This document shows, in pieces, positions 10,352 to 22,325 of a stretch of DNA of 64,000 nt. Source of the stretch: Vombatus ursinus (taxonomy: Eukaryota; Chordata; Mammalia; Diprotodontia; Vombatidae); assembly GCF_900497805.2 (NCBI RefSeq), contig NW_020954548.1:6844835-6908834 (forward strand), in the 5' to 3' direction. The notes under the pieces were generated by a model. It made no database searches. It was given only the letters and a program-made list of their open reading frames with translations, and was not told where the DNA came from. The translations under genes and the position numbers were made by a program. Position 1 is the first letter of the stretch; every line of letters starts with the position of its first letter.

Positions 10352-11612
10352 GTTTTTGTTATTAATTAATTTATTTTTAGTTTTAAACAATCACTTCCAT
10401 AAGCTTTTGATTTTTAAATTTTCTCCCCCTCCCTCTTCACCTCCCTCCCCAAGATGGCATGCAATCTGATATAGGCTCTACATATACATTCCTATTAAAT
10501 ATATTTTCACATTAGTCATGTTATAAAAAACAATTAGAACCAATTGGAGAAACCACAAAAAAGAAGAAACAAAACAAAATAGAAGGAAAAAAAGAGCAAA
10601 TAGTATGCTTCAATATGCATTTAAACTCCATAGTCCTTTTCTGGATGTGTATAGTATTTTCCATCATGAAACTTTTGGAGATTCTTTCAAAGTTAGTCAT
10701 CGCACAACATGGCCGTTACTGTGTACAACACAGTAACCTTCTCCTGGTTCTGCTTACTTCACACAGTATCAGTCCATACAAGTCTTTCCAGGTTTTTCTG
10801 AAGTCTGCTTGCTCATCATTTCTTATAGTACAATAGTATTCCACTACATTCATATACCACAACTTCTTCAGCCATTCCCCAATTGATGGGCATTCTCTCA
10901 ATTTCCAATTCTTTGCCACCACAGAAAGAGCTGCTATAAATATTTTTGTACATGTGGGTCCTTTTCCCATTTTTATGCTCTCTTTGGGATACAGCCCTAG
11001 AAGTACTATTACTGGGTCAAAGGGTATACACATTTTTATAGCCCTTGGGAATAGTTCCAAATTGCTCTCCAAAATGGTTGGATCAGTTCACAACTCCACC
11101 AACCATGCATTAATGTTCCAATTTCCCCACATTTTCTCCAACATTTATCATTTTCCTGTTTTGTCATGTCGGCCAATCTGATAGGTGTGATGTGGTACCT
11201 CAGAGTTGCTTTGATTTGCATTTCTCTAATCAACAGTGATTTAGAGCATTTTTTCATATGACTATAGATGGCTTTGATTTCTTCATCTGAGAACTGCCTG
11301 TTCATATCCTTTGACCATTTATCAATTGGGGAATGACTTGTATTCTTATAATTTTGACTTAATTCTCTATATATTTTATATTATATATTATTATATTATA
11401 TATTATTATATTACATATTATATTTTATCACAGACACTGGTTGTAAAAATTCTTTCCCAGTTTTCTGCTTCCTTCCTAATCTTGGTTGCATTGGCTTTGT
11501 TTGTGCAAAAACTTTTCGATTTATTGTAATCAAAATTATCCATTTTGCATTTCATAATGTTCTCTATCTCTTGTCTTGTCACAAATTCTTCTGTTCTCCA
11601 TAAAGTTAACAT
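10352..11612 (-). mobile_element. 5'-truncated L1 LINE: ORF2 C-terminus and 3' UTR
   Basis: Minus-strand L1. The T-rich left end is the poly(A) end and 3' UTR (10352-10715). ORF2 C-terminal sequence follows: 11036-11305 gives 'MNRQFSDEEIKAIYSHMKKC', 'SLLIREMQIKATLRYHITP', 'CWRKCGEIGTLMH' and 'WRAIWNYSQ'; 10716-11072 gives 'PFDPVIVLLGLYP', 'CTKIFIAALSVVAKNWKL' and 'EWLKKLWYMNVVEYY'. These match the L1 ORF2 C-terminal domain. The two frames overlap, so at least one frameshift separates them. An AT-rich expansion at 11372-11428 replaces about 20 bases of normal L1 sequence. It is flanked by an 11-bp target duplication. Confidence 0.92.
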
Positions 11613-11690
11613 GTTTTGCAAAGCTTAAAGCACTATGTAAAAGCTAGCTCTTGCTATTTTTTTCTATTAGCAAGTCCAATTTGTAACTCA
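11613..11690 (+). repeat. MIR-type SINE, 3' part
   Basis: Resumes with gttttgcaaag (duplicated target), then 'cttaaagcactatgtaaaag' and 'ctagctcttgctatt', the normal tail of the SINE whose head lies at 10140-10351. Confidence 0.8.
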
Positions 11691-11989
11691 GAGGAAAGCA
11701 CATTGTAGCCACAAGTAGTATAAGAGCACTCCGAAGAAAGGAAGTAAGAAATACAAAACGCAATGTTCAATGAAATAATGGCTAGGGAGGAAAGAATGGC
11801 TAGGAGAATTAATAGCTTAACATAAATATGGTAAATCTTATCCAAGAATTGGGCTCCCTGAAAATTAGAATGGATGGAAGAGAAACAATGAATCAACAAG
11901 ACAAAAACAAACATTCAAACAAAATCGAGGTTAAAAAAAAGAAAATATAAGGATTTTACTATCAAAAAATCTTTGCAGATCTTTTCCAT

Positions 11990-12300
11990 TTTTCTTTTGT
12001 TTACGGTTTCCTCCCATTTTCACCCTTACATTGCCTTAGAAAATCTTTGTTTATTTGAGTCTCTTGCCAGCCATTCGTTAAACTGGCTTTACCATGAGTG
12101 ATTCTGTGTTTTATGAGATAATAGTGTTCAAAATCTTTCATCATCCTCCATAATATTTTACAAATTATTTTATATTTCAAATTGTTTGCTGCTATTGGCT
12201 GCCCTATTTCTCCACTTGGCAATTAAGTCAAGTTTTTGCTGACTAAGATAGCTTTTTAGGGTTTTTTTGATCTCCTTGTTATTGTGTTTGACTTTTTGTC
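11990..12300 (-). repeat. Possible RTE-type LINE ORF fragment
   Basis: The minus strand translates to a 73-codon frame with 'NNLKYKIICKILWRMMKDF', 'EHYYLIKHRITHGKASL' and 'CKGENGRKP'. Its layout (a basic K/R-rich stretch, an aromatic DFEHY block, then 'ENGRK') resembles the linker upstream of the RT domain in RTE/BovB-like proteins. I recognise this from memory and cannot align it. It might equally be an old host pseudogene. Frames upstream are broken. Confidence 0.3.
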
Positions 12301-12379
12301 ATTTTTTTTTTGGTCCACACCTGCACCTTCAACTTTGTAAGGATTGGGGAACACCAACAACAATCAGAAATTTTTCTGC

Positions 12380-12690
12380 AACTTATAAACTTGGTAGGAG
12401 GACTGAGAGGTTAAGTGACTTGCCCAAAGTTACATAGCTAATAGCTATGTACAATAGAGGAATTGCATATTTTATCTGTTTTTTTAATGAAATTATTGTA
12501 TTCAGCTTTTTTTACCTTTTTTTCTATTCACATCAGCCAGTCAATAAATATGTATTAAGTGCTTATTATGTGTCAGGCATTTTGGCTAAGAGCTGGGTTT
12601 ACAAAAACAGATAAGAAATATTATCTGTCCTCACAGAGCTCACAATCTACTACAGAGGCACTATACCTAGGTAAATAATCTGTAGGCTGA
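12380..12690 (-). repeat. MIR remnant followed by L2 3' end
   Basis: 12395-12450 is a reverse-complement MIR core ('gactgagaggttaagtgact', 'tgcccaaagttacatagct'). 12535-12690 is a minus-strand L2 tail ('aagtgcttattatgtgtcagg', 'agctgggtttac', 'cctcacagagctcacaatct'). Confidence 0.65.
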
Positions 12691-12999
12691 AGAAGCCTAG
12701 GGAAATAAGGTTGATTCTTAGACCAGCTAAGGTATGTGTGTCTGTTCTTCCTTGTTCCTGCATCTGATGCATTTGTTCATGATCTCTCACTGAAAAAGAT
12801 TTCCCTATTTTCTCTCTCTCATCTCTCCTTTTTGCTCTTTACTATTTTTCTCCCTTTACTACAACCCAAACATTTCAAGATTCCTTCCTTTAATATCTGC
12901 CTCCAGACTCATTGTACTATTCCAAAAGAGTATGGATCTCCTTGTTTTTGCTCCCTTTATTATCATCTATTCAGTTACCAAAAATCTCCATCCCAATGG

Positions 13000-13255
13000 A
13001 AATATTATGGATAAGATGTAGGACTCAGAGTTAGGAAGACCCAAATTTAAATCCTGTCTTTCATGTTTACAAGTTGTGTAACAATAAATCACCTAACCTC
13101 TCCAAGTCTCAATTTCTTTATCTATGTCATGGCAATAATGCCTGTAGTATGTATGTGAAAGGGTTGCTATGAGACACAAATGAAAAGATATATATTAGAC
13201 CAGACTACAAACTCTAAAGAGCTTTATCACTATCAGTTATTATTAATGCAGTTAT
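13000..13255 (+). repeat. MIR SINE
   Basis: 'gtaggactcagagttaggaa', 'cacctaacctctccaagtc', 'gggttgctatgagaca' and a closing 'cagttattattaatgc'. Worn, but the full MIR order is kept. Confidence 0.7.
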
Positions 13256-13269
13256 CGTTAATGCCTGGT

Positions 13270-13920
13270 CAAATCTTCTTGCTAAAATCCTTCAATAGAT
13301 CCTTATTGCCTAGAAAAAATATACAACCTCTTTAGCCTAGCATCAAGACTCTCACATTTGGCCTCTGACTGACCTTTCCAGAATTATATTAAATTCAGGC
13401 TCTGTACATTCCAGTCATACTCTACTAACTGTTTTCCAAACTTAACATGCCATCTCCCATGTATGAAACTTTCCCCTGTCCTTCTCATCTCCATCCATTG
13501 AATTCTTTCTCATGCTTCAAGGCCCAATTCTGGTGTCAACTTTTCTATGAAGCCTTTCCTCATTAACTTGGCTAAAAGTGATGTCCAGATTTTCTCAAAG
13601 CCCTTTAGCCAGAACTCTTCATTTGTCTGTAACATGCTATTGTGGTTGTTCCGTGTTTTTTGGTTGTGTCTGACTCTTTGTGACCTCATTTGAGGTTTTC
13701 TTGTTAAAGATATTGAAATGGTTCACCATTTCCACATTAATGTATTTTATGTATGTGTTTACAAACATATTTATGTTTTTATGTATGCATATTACATTTT
13801 CCTAGCTGTGTGTAAACATCTTGAGGGCAGGGACTATAAGATTTTTCCTGTTTGTATGTCTAGAACTTTAGTACAATCCTTAGTTGATTGCAAGTACCTA
13901 ATAAATGCTCTCTGTTAAAT
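13270..13920 (+). repeat. L2 LINE 3' region split by an RTE-tail SINE fragment
   Basis: Sense L2: 'aaaatccttcaatagatcc', 'ctgacctttccagaattata', 'catgcttcaaggcccaattc', 'tctatgaagcctttcctcat', and after the interruption 'tcttgagggcagggactata' and 'cctaataaatgctctctgtt'. The piece at 13641-13733 ('ggttgtgtctgactctttg', 'tgacctcatttgaggtttt') is a minus-strand RTE-type SINE tail inserted into the L2. The open frame across the L2 end is not a gene. Confidence 0.8.
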
Positions 13921-14235
13921 ATTGGAAGGGTTAACTCAGACATTAGGGACTGACAGCAGAAGGTGATAGTGGCCAAGACCTAACAGAGAGAAATAAGTAA
14001 ATGTTCTTTCTCTCATCCTTACTGGGGAAATTGATAACCTGAGGAACAATTCATAAGTCAAAACTTTTCTTGGACACTGGGTACACAATGGAGAAAAGAG
14101 AATGATTCTAAGATCTCCAAAGCTGAGAGATACCTGAGAAAAAGGAATTGTGGGTTTGTATGTCACCTAAAAGCAAGCAAGAAATAGTTGTGAACACTTA
14201 TTTTATTTTAATGCAAACAAATGTCTAAAACCAAA
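13920..14235. other. No recognisable feature
   Basis: Low-copy sequence between an L2 end and a SINE. The open frame on the minus strand has no homology I can name. Confidence 0.4.
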
Positions 14236-14239
14236 GGTC

Positions 14240-14526
14240 AAGGCAGCTCTTTTAGGCCCTTCTGCAGTGGATAGAGAGCACTGGGCCTGGAGCCATGAAG
14301 ACCTCATTGTGAATCCAGACTCAAATACTTACTAGCTGTATGACCCTGGGCAAGTCACTTTAATCTCTGTTTGCCTCAGTTTCCTCATCCATAAAATGAG
14401 GATTACAATCCACCTCCCTCCCACAGTTGTCATAAGGACCAAAGGGGACAATAATTATAAAGCACTTAGCACAGTGACTGGCATATAATAAGTGCTATAC
14501 AAATGTTAGCTATTATTATTATTATA
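14240..14526 (+). repeat. tRNA-head SINE with MIR-like tail
   Basis: 'gcagtggatagagagcactg', 'cctggagccatgaagacc', 'actagctgtatgaccctgg', 'tttcctcatccataaaatg', 'gtgactggcatataataagt', ending 'gctattattattattat'. A complete SINE whose 3' half is MIR-like and differs from the RTE-tailed copies. Confidence 0.8.
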
Positions 14527-14569
14527 CCTAGCCAAGTCTTGGCCCTCATTTACCAAGCAACATAGATTA

Positions 14570-14700
14570 AGAGTTATAAAGGGTAGCAATAAACATCTAG
14601 TCCATTCCACTCATTTTACATATGAGGAATCTAAGATCCAGAAAGATAAATCATCTTACCCAAAGTCACAGACATAACAAGGTGGATTTGAACTGAGATT
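14570..14700 (-). repeat. MIR-family fragment
   Basis: 'ctagtccattccactcatt', 'tacatatgaggaatctaag', 'cacagacataacaaggtgg', 'atttgaactgag'. Reverse-complement MIR3-like order, interrupted on its right by the next SINE. Confidence 0.65.
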
Positions 14701-14702
14701 GT

Positions 14703-14942
14703 TGTAGTTCAGTCATTTTTCAGTGGTGTCTGACTCTTTGTGACCCCATTTGAGGAATTCTTGGCAAAGATACTGGAGTGGTTTGACATTTCCTTATCCA
14801 GCTCATTTTATAGGTAAGGAAACTGAGGCAAACAGGGTTAAGTGACTTGCTCAGGGTCACACAGCTAGAAAGTGTCTGAGAATTTGATTTGAACTTAGGA
14901 AGGTAAGTCTTCCTCACTTTAGGCCCAGCACCTAGCTGCCCC
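14703..14942 (-). repeat. tRNA-head, RTE-tailed composite SINE
   Basis: Minus-strand copy. The RTE tail comes first ('ttcagtggtgtctgactctt', 'tgtgaccccatttgagg', 'ggcaaagatactggagtgg'), followed by 'gggttaagtgacttgctcag' and 'gcccagcacctagctgcccc' from the tRNA-like head. It is full length and sits against the broken MIR at 14570-14700. Confidence 0.85.
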
Positions 14943-14944
14943 AC

Positions 14945-16960
14945 AGTATCATTCTCCAAATCCAATTCTCTTTCCATTATATGATGCTACCACCCCAAGA
15001 AGCCTTCCTCCAGGAATCATTCATTGAGCAACCTCCTCCCAGGCTGCTCACATCATTAATTTGTGATTTCTTTGTGCTTAAGTGCACAGTTTGCACTAGC
15101 TTTTTGTTCTCTGGTTTTATATATGTGAGTAAAGCCATCCATAGCAATTTTAATTCTTGGCATGATTAAAACATAGACAAGGTTGGAGAATGGGAGATCA
15201 AGACTTCCCCACCTCAGCCCCAATACACACACATACACACACACAGTATCACAGTGAGTTACTAGGACAAAGCAGGACCAATATAAAAGCAGCTGCCTTC
15301 CAGGAGCCCCTAAGTTGGTTTTGGGGAACATTCACACTCTAAGTTGACACAGTGAATGTAGAAGGGAAGGCGTAAGGGCCTGTGAGGAGGATTTCTCTAG
15401 ACTGGTTTGTCCCACCAGCAGTCCCAAGTTTCATTATCTTCTGAGAGGGACCTCTGGGAGCAATGTGAGTGCTTTAAGAAGTTTCTATATTTGTTTTACC
15501 CAATATTAATTTGTTACTTTGAGTGCTTGCACGTGAGCTGGGAATCTTGTCACAGAAATCTGTGGAAAAATACTCTTAAACCTGCTTGAAGATTTCCCAA
15601 AGTAAACTCTTAGTGGGACATACAGGTCCAAGAGAATATATCTCTGTTGATAGGCCCCCAATATCCCACCTGGACATAAGAGTGTGAGGGACTTTGAGCC
15701 TCAGTTTCCATTTATCAATAGATATTACTCTGAGGATCAGTATGACTGATTGTCTCACATAAGCAAGAAATGTAGTTGTTTTTTTTTTTCTTAATGATAG
15801 CAGCCCTTGAAGTCACTCATTTGCTTTTTTCCAATTAAACATTTCAACCGATGGCAAAAGGGACCTGACAAATGGAATGATCGCTGAGTGCAGAGCAGTG
15901 AAATGACTGTTTTTATGTAAGCTTCTCAATTCACTTTTCTTCTGTGACAGAGAAAAAAAAAAACAATCTTACTAGGCACCATAAAAAGACCATTAAATGG
16001 CATCATTAATATAAACCCTATGCATACATGCTTGGGGATGGTAAGTAGTTGAATTACAAGAAACAATATGAGAAGTATTGAAATAAAGAGAAAAATTAAG
16101 CGAAGGGGAATAAAGAGAACAGGATGTTCTTTAAGCAAGGCAGTCCTTGAATTACAGTGTTATGACTTGCAGTGATTCACAAAGCACTCTGCCAATTACA
16201 CTCATGCTGTTGTTTCCAGCACATGCTGTAGGAAGGACACAAACTCCAGTTCCAAGTCAGTCTTGTCTCCTAAGGATCCCTATTGGGGTAAAGCCTCTCT
16301 TCCTAGCTGTGGGTCATAGGTGGCTTCCTCATCCCTTGAACAACTTTCCCAGAATACACATGCGCCTCCACTCCCCACTCTGTGCATGTCTGCATCTCAC
16401 AGAGAATGACAAGTTACATTTAGAGAAGTATCTCTCAGAATTTATCTTCATCAGGACTTTATGGATCACGAATACTGAGCTGAAATTCCCCCAAGAATAG
16501 ACTTTTTTCTTATTCTCTTGGCACTTCCACTACCATTTTCCATGAGTTGTCTCAAAATACACTGTTGTTATGTTATTAGTAGTCAGCTAGGTATAAGCCT
16601 CTGTATCCATTCTGTATTTGCTACTTACACACAGATTAATGCTGTAGGGTCTCAGTCATTTTCTTCTGAATAGTAATCATCATAGATAATGAAATAGCAT
16701 CATTAAAAACATGTACCAAATGGAATAATATAAATTCATGAAGGAATAGCTAAATTAATTACCAAAAAAAGACAACAGCAATACAATAATTGTTGGTGAC
16801 TCCTATTTTCCTTTTCTCGAAGCTAAATAAATCTAACAAAAAAGAATAAACGAAAGAGGAAACAGAGAACTAAATAGGACATTGGAAAAGTTAGATTCAG
16901 AATATGGATAGCTTGTTTGGAATGGGGACATCAAAGAATATACATATAGTTGAGCATCAC
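14945..16960. other. Low-copy sequence without a recognised gene
   Basis: Contains a small (CA)n at 15225-15245 and a T-run at 15778-15790. 15800-15950 has no repeat I recognise and may be conserved non-coding DNA. The open frames at 15926-16138 (minus) and 16147-16500 (plus) show no family motif. Confidence 0.4.
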
Positions 16961-16967
16961 ATGGTTT

Positions 16968-17190
16968 GTTGTTGTTATTCAGTTGTATCTAACTCTTTGT
17001 GACCCCAATTTTTTTAAGCAAAAATATTGGAGTGGTTCACCATTTCCTTCTCCAGCTCATTTTGTAGATGAGGAAACTGAAGCAAATAGGATTAAATGAC
17101 TTGCCCAGGGTCACACAGCTAGTAAGTATCTGAGGCTAGATTTGAACTCAGGTCTTCCTGACTCTGCACCAACTAACTGCCCTAGATCAC
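16968..17190 (-). repeat. tRNA-head, RTE-tailed composite SINE
   Basis: 'gttgttgttattcagttgta', 'tctaactctttgtgacccc', 'attggagtggttcaccattt', 'gaggaaactgaagcaaatag', 'tgcccagggtcacacagct', 'caggtcttcctgactctgc'. Complete minus-strand copy. Confidence 0.85.
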
Positions 17191-17689
17191 ACAGTACCTT
17201 TACAAAAAGTAGAGCATATGACAGGGCATAGAGACATTTTAAATAAGTATAAAAATGCAGAAATATAAAACACGTTCTTCACTGGCCATACTGCAAAAAA
17301 TCCAATGAATATAGGGAACAAAAGTAGGAAATGAAATCAAGAGAGTGGTGGAGTAACCAAGAACAAGAAGAATGAAGAGCATGTGAGATTTTTGCTTGTT
17401 TGTTTATTTTGGTCAACACAAGTTTTCACATGACCAAAATTCCCTAACTTGTATATTTTAATGGAGAGTTGAGGTGTCCATGTCACATCTATCTTTGTTT
17501 CTCTAAGGAAACATAGATTGGTACAACAATCAACAGTCATTTATTATCATTTTCTCCATAATTCTTTCTTTTGAGGTTACACTCAATAATTTTTAATCTT
17601 ATTGAATTCTTTCACAGTTCCTTTCTTTTCTATTATTTTCCCCTTTATGAAAAGCTAATTCCTGCCAGAAGTGATCACTAAGCTTTCGT

Positions 17690-17815
17690 AGCAAAAGGGA
17701 AGGAAAGAACAAAAGAAGGAAAGAAGGAAAGAGGAAGGGAAAGAGGGAGGGAAGAAAAAAGAAAGACAGAAAGAGAAAGAAAAAGAAAGAGAGAAACAGA
17801 GAGAGAGAGAGAAGG
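17690..17815. repeat. Purine-rich (GGAA/GAAA/GA)n tract
   Basis: About 125 bp of nearly pure purine on the plus strand. The Ser/Leu/Phe-rich open frames on the minus strand are its translation. Confidence 0.9.
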
Positions 17816-19080
17816 AATTCTTGGCGTCTCTTCCATTGTATTATCATTTATGGTTAGCTTTTTTGTTACTCTCATAGGCTCAAATCATAATTGTAGTTGT
17901 AGCCAATCCTTTCATTTTAAGGAGAAGGAAAATTACATTCAGAGAAGGGAAATAATTTAACATTGATCATATAGATAGTAAGCAGCAGGGGCAGAATTTG
18001 AATCCAGTTCCACTGATTCCAAAACCAGAGATTTTTTACTTCTCCTAAAAACCTTGCCCCAATTTTTTTCTATCACAGTGGATAAATCATCAAATTTTCA
18101 GTTTTCTAATTCTCCAAGAAGTACAGTATTTGTTTCCTTCCAAAGGCTGATTCTTAGAATTCATGTATAACTGTAAAGAACTTTGAGATGTGCAGATAGC
18201 ACATTCTTTATGTGAATATGTTTTTAAACTTTTGCGGAGAGGAGCAAGAATATTAGATAAACCTAACCATTAAGCTTTCCAACTGCAGAACAAATGATGT
18301 GTGAAATTAAGTAGGAAATATGCCTGGATTGGAAGAGTCATGTTTGACCTCCAGGCACTCTTGACCTTGTAGAAGGTGTTAACATTATTTAGACAGATTT
18401 ATCATCTGTAAAGTTAGCACTGCAAAAGCAGACTTTTATTTTTCAAACATAAAGCAGAAAAGGTTTGACAGCAATGGGAAAAATTTAAGAAAAGGGATTG
18501 ACTCAGTAGGGCAATAAGAGTTTATCTATCAGCCTAAATGAAGCTTATGTTTGGACTCAGTTACTTCTAGGCATTAAATAAATAAATAAACAGATTAGAT
18601 AGATAGATAGAAATTAAAAATAAAAAACAACTTTACTACAGCCCAGATCATTTCAAGGGAAAAATGGAGGGGGGAGGAGGAAGGTTTGGAGGGAGGGGGA
18701 AAGAGGGAGCTTGAACACATTGGGTTGATGAAGCTCTAGTTACAAAGGCCTGGATTGGGCCAGGAATAGGAGAACATATTCCTAATTAACACCATAACAA
18801 GGAAAGAAAAAAAATAATAAAGCACATGAGTCACACGAAACTTTCCAGAACTTTTTGTGGTTCTCTTTTCTATGTATTTTTTTTATGAGATCATTTGCTT
18901 GGAAATTTACTGTTTAAAAAAAACTAGATGGAGCTAGTTTAAGAATGCCCCAGATTGAACTGATTCCAAAGATTCCAAGTTGCATTCTAATCAGGGGAGT
19001 GTGTAAGCTCAGCTCCTTAGTGGGATGGATACTTCACTGCCAACAAACCAGATCTGTTCAATTGAAAAAATAAATATAAT
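17815..19080. other. Low-copy sequence with a MIR remnant and simple repeats
   Basis: 17920-18015 is a minus-strand MIR remnant ('ggagaaggaaaattac', 'gaatttgaatccagttcc'). A (GATA)n run lies near 18596-18612 and G/A-rich runs at 18655-18710. 18780-19020 has no repeat I recognise. Confidence 0.45.
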
Positions 19081-19440
19081 ACACCTACTATTTTCAAAGG
19101 CTTGTGCTAGGCATTAGGGATATGAACATGAATAAGGAAAGAGTCTGCCCTCAGGGAGCTTATAATCTAGTTAGGGAAGAAAGACATGAACATTGATAAC
19201 TATAATGTAAAAAAGACTAGAAGCGTATAACAGAAGAGGATTCAGTGTTGTACAAGATTTAGAACTTAAAAAGGACCTTAGGAATTACCTAGTCCAATCC
19301 CACATTTTATAGATGAGGAAACTAAGTAAGGTTCAGACAGTCTAAATGACTTGCTCAATCTTCCACAAGTAGTAAGGAGTAGAGCTGGATTTTAAAACTA
19401 GTATTATGACTCCAAATTCAGTCTTTTCCATTGCACAGCA
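19080..19440 (-). repeat. L2 3' end followed by a MIR-family SINE
   Basis: 19080-19190 reads as L2 reverse complement ('aaggcttgtgctaggcatta', 'gtctgccctcagggagctta'). 19255-19440 is a MIR3-like copy in the same sense ('ggaccttaggaattacctag', 'atagatgaggaaactaag', 'ctccaaattcagtcttttcc'). Confidence 0.65.
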
Positions 19441-19737
19441 TCATTTGGCTTAAGGAAGTTGAGGATTAAGGAAAGCTTATTCCTTACTTTGCCCTAGTTA
19501 AGGTATAAGCCCGGAACTTCAAACAATAATGTTTGACTGAGCCTATGACTTTTTGGTTTCTGTTTTTCAGTAGCAACAACAGTTGTCCATAAGAGTCTAC
19601 TTACTCTATGGCATGTAATTCTTTCCCAATATTAAACTAGGCTTGAATAATCTGCAGTCTGTGTCTCAATGCCTTTCCTTGCTTTGAGCTATATCATCAT
19701 CATTGAGATGCCTTCTTCTAGGAACTGGTCAGTCCAT

Positions 19738-19965
19738 CAGTCAACAAGCATTTATTTAGTGCCTACTGATGCCAGACACTGTGCTAAGTACTGCAGATAC
19801 AAAGAAAAAAATAGTCTGTGTTTCTCAAGGTGTTCAAGTCTAATGGGGAAGGTAACATGCAAATAACTACATTCAAACAAAATATATACAGGATAAATTG
19901 GAGATAATAAACAGAGGTAAGGCACCAGCATTAAAAGGGATCTGGAAAGGTCGTTCATTCAGAGG
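19738..19965 (-). repeat. L2 LINE 3' end
   Basis: 'caacaagcatttatttagtg', 'gccagacactgtgctaagta', 'atacaggataaattggag', 'aaggcaccagcattaaaagg', 'gatctggaaagg'. Reverse complement of the L2 tail and 3' UTR. Confidence 0.75.
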
Positions 19966-21000
19966 CCTCCATCATGATTACTCAGTATACCACTGTAACC
20001 TTCCAGAAATTGCAAACATCTTCACATATCTGCATTATGAGGTGTCCTCTCACAGCTGAGAGTGCATGATAAGAAGGATGTGCCCTTCAATCCCTATTAA
20101 TGTAACTAACGAGATGTTCTACATGTGATATCCTTGACCTTCGGCAGGAATCATATTCAGACTGGAAGGGGAAACTTGATTATGCCCTGCGAATCATCTA
20201 TCAAAGAGAAAAGCTGCTGAGAAACCAAGTTATTTATTCAAGCATCTGGTAGAGGAATGGTTGGAATGAGCATAAGCCAGAAGAAAACTTTCCAACAACT
20301 TAACAAAGAGTCATTTGTGGGGAAGGGAAGGAAAGCGCCTTGGATTTGGCCTCACCTCTACCCACATCCTTGCCAGAGAAGTACCTTGCAAGCTTTGAAG
20401 AATCTAGATGATTTTGGACCTCCATCACCCCATCAGCATCCTACCATCCCAGCTTCCCATTCCATCTCTTAAGACAGATACATCTGTTAGCAGTATCTCC
20501 ATTAGGAGTCAAGAACAGACTGGCAGTGATATAGGAAGAAAGATGTGTTGCTCCACAAGGAACCCTGCAGAAAGTGACTTCATACTTTAAGGGAACTTCA
20601 AGAGTACCATACAAAGGGGAGAAAAGGACTTCCACCAACTAGGAGCTACATTTGAGTACACTTCCCTTGAATTCCTTATATACTTGAAGGAGCATGTGTT
20701 CACAGATGTTGGGGAGTCATTTTGTTTAGTAAATTTACAATGCTACTTCCAAACTTTATTAAATGCTTCTATCAAATAGAAAATTAAGTCTGTCTGGTAA
20801 TCAATGGCAAGAATGCTGTATGGATACCTGCAAGTGACAGTACCAGATAAATCCCCAAATCCCTCAGGGTTATTCCTAAAATCCTAAAAGAAAAAGTTGT
20901 CAGCCACACTCTAGGGACCCAGCCTTCCAGTGGGAGTGGGGGTTGTGAAGTAGCCTTGGAGGGGTTATTTTAGTATAATGAAAGATAATTACCTATACTT
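19965..21000. other. Unassigned sequence
   Basis: No repeat or gene that I can name. A candidate polyadenylation-like end occurs near 20755-20785 ('actttattaaatgcttc'), so a worn retrocopy or element end is possible. Open frames here are short and unsupported. Confidence 0.35.
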
Positions 21001-21100
21001 CCTTGAAAGCAAGCACCATGTCTTATTTATCTCTCTATCTCTTTAAAGTCTACTACAGTGATTTGTATCCATTATGAGCTTAATGAACAGTTTCTTCCAA
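21000..21100 (+). repeat. L2 3' end, heavily worn
   Basis: 'cttgaaagcaagcaccatgt' and 'cttatttatctctctatctc' fit the sense L2 tail. Confidence 0.45.
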
Positions 21101-21849
21101 TAAAGAAAGAATGTTGGCTCATAACTAGGCAAGGACATCAAATAGACATCTTATGAAGCTACTTTCTCTTAGTTCTCCTGACTTACTCCATGCTGACCCA
21201 TCCTGGACTTTGTTTTACTTATTTGGCCTCAATTTTTATTTCTTTTTTTTTTTTACTACTATACAGCCCTCCAAATTTGCTTTCCTCACTGAGCTCTTCA
21301 GGTTAACCCTGGTAACGTATATAATTTGCTTTTTTTGGATAATTGCTTGGACTAAGCCCTTTTCCAGGTCTGCTCTCTCCCTCTAGTTCCATTAATTGTC
21401 CCTAATCATTAAGTTAGGTCCTATCCTTATAGGAAGCCTTATAGGGCTTAATGGAAAAACGCACTAATACATTGGAGTCTTTTTTTTTTTTTTAACAATG
21501 CTATCTTCAGGATCCAAGCCATGGGACATTTTTCCGGGCAGAATTGCCTTACAGTAAGGTCCTTGATGAAGTCCAAGAAAGACCCACATTATATTAAATT
21601 CTACTCCAAAGCAATCACTATTGTAACAAACACAGAAAATCAGAGAGGGTAAATGACTGTCAAAAATATTCTATTCTCATTCTATTGAGCAAAGAATGTT
21701 CCATGTGACTCAATGGAAACATGCAAGGTTGGTCTGCATTTGCTTGGATCCATTTTAACTGACTGATAAACTGAGACATGGAAACATGTAATAATACGTC
21801 ACCCATAAAGTCAAAATCTCAGAGTCCTAAGTCCAACCTTGGGGATAGG

Positions 21850-22325
21850 CTTACAGGCTATCTTAGAGAAAAGACTGATAAACTGGAGAGTATCCAAAGG
21901 AGGAAAAATGAAGATGATGAAATGTCAAGTTCATACAATATGAGGCTTTGTTGAAGAAACTGTGGACATTTTACCAACAGAGAATTCATGATGAGTCGGG
22001 GGTGGGTGGGAGAGGTATGAGAAACCATAACTGTCTTTAAATATTTCAGTTGTCTTGTAATGTGGAAGATATTAGATTCGTATTTCTTAACCCCAGAGGA
22101 CAGAACCAAGATCAGTGTTTGCCCCTTACAAAGGGTAAAATTTAGGCCAGAGGCAAGGAAAAGCTTAACAATTAGCGGTAGCCTAAAAAGGAATGGAATA
22201 CCTTGGGATATAGCACATTGCCTTTTCTCCTCACTGGAGGTCTTTAAGCAAAGACTGGATAGCCACTTGCTAACATGATAAAGAGAAGATTCTAGACGGC
22301 CATTACAAATCTGAAATTCTGTGTC
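21850..22325 (+). repeat. CR1/L3-type LINE 3' end
   Basis: Sense CR1/L3 tail order: 'aaccataactgtctttaaat', 'gaccccttac'-like text at 22120, 'ttaggccagaggcaaggaaa', 'agcttaacaattagcggtag', 'aaaaaggaatggaatacctt', 'ctcactggaggtctttaagc', 'aaagactggatagccacttg', ending 'tctgaaattctgtg'. It is the clearest CR1-group remnant in the window. Confidence 0.8.

Noticed and set aside
17599-17875. Ser/Leu/Phe-rich membrane-protein-like frames
   Set aside because: Antisense translation of a GGAA/GA purine tract. The same applies to 24480-24821 and 60289-60492.
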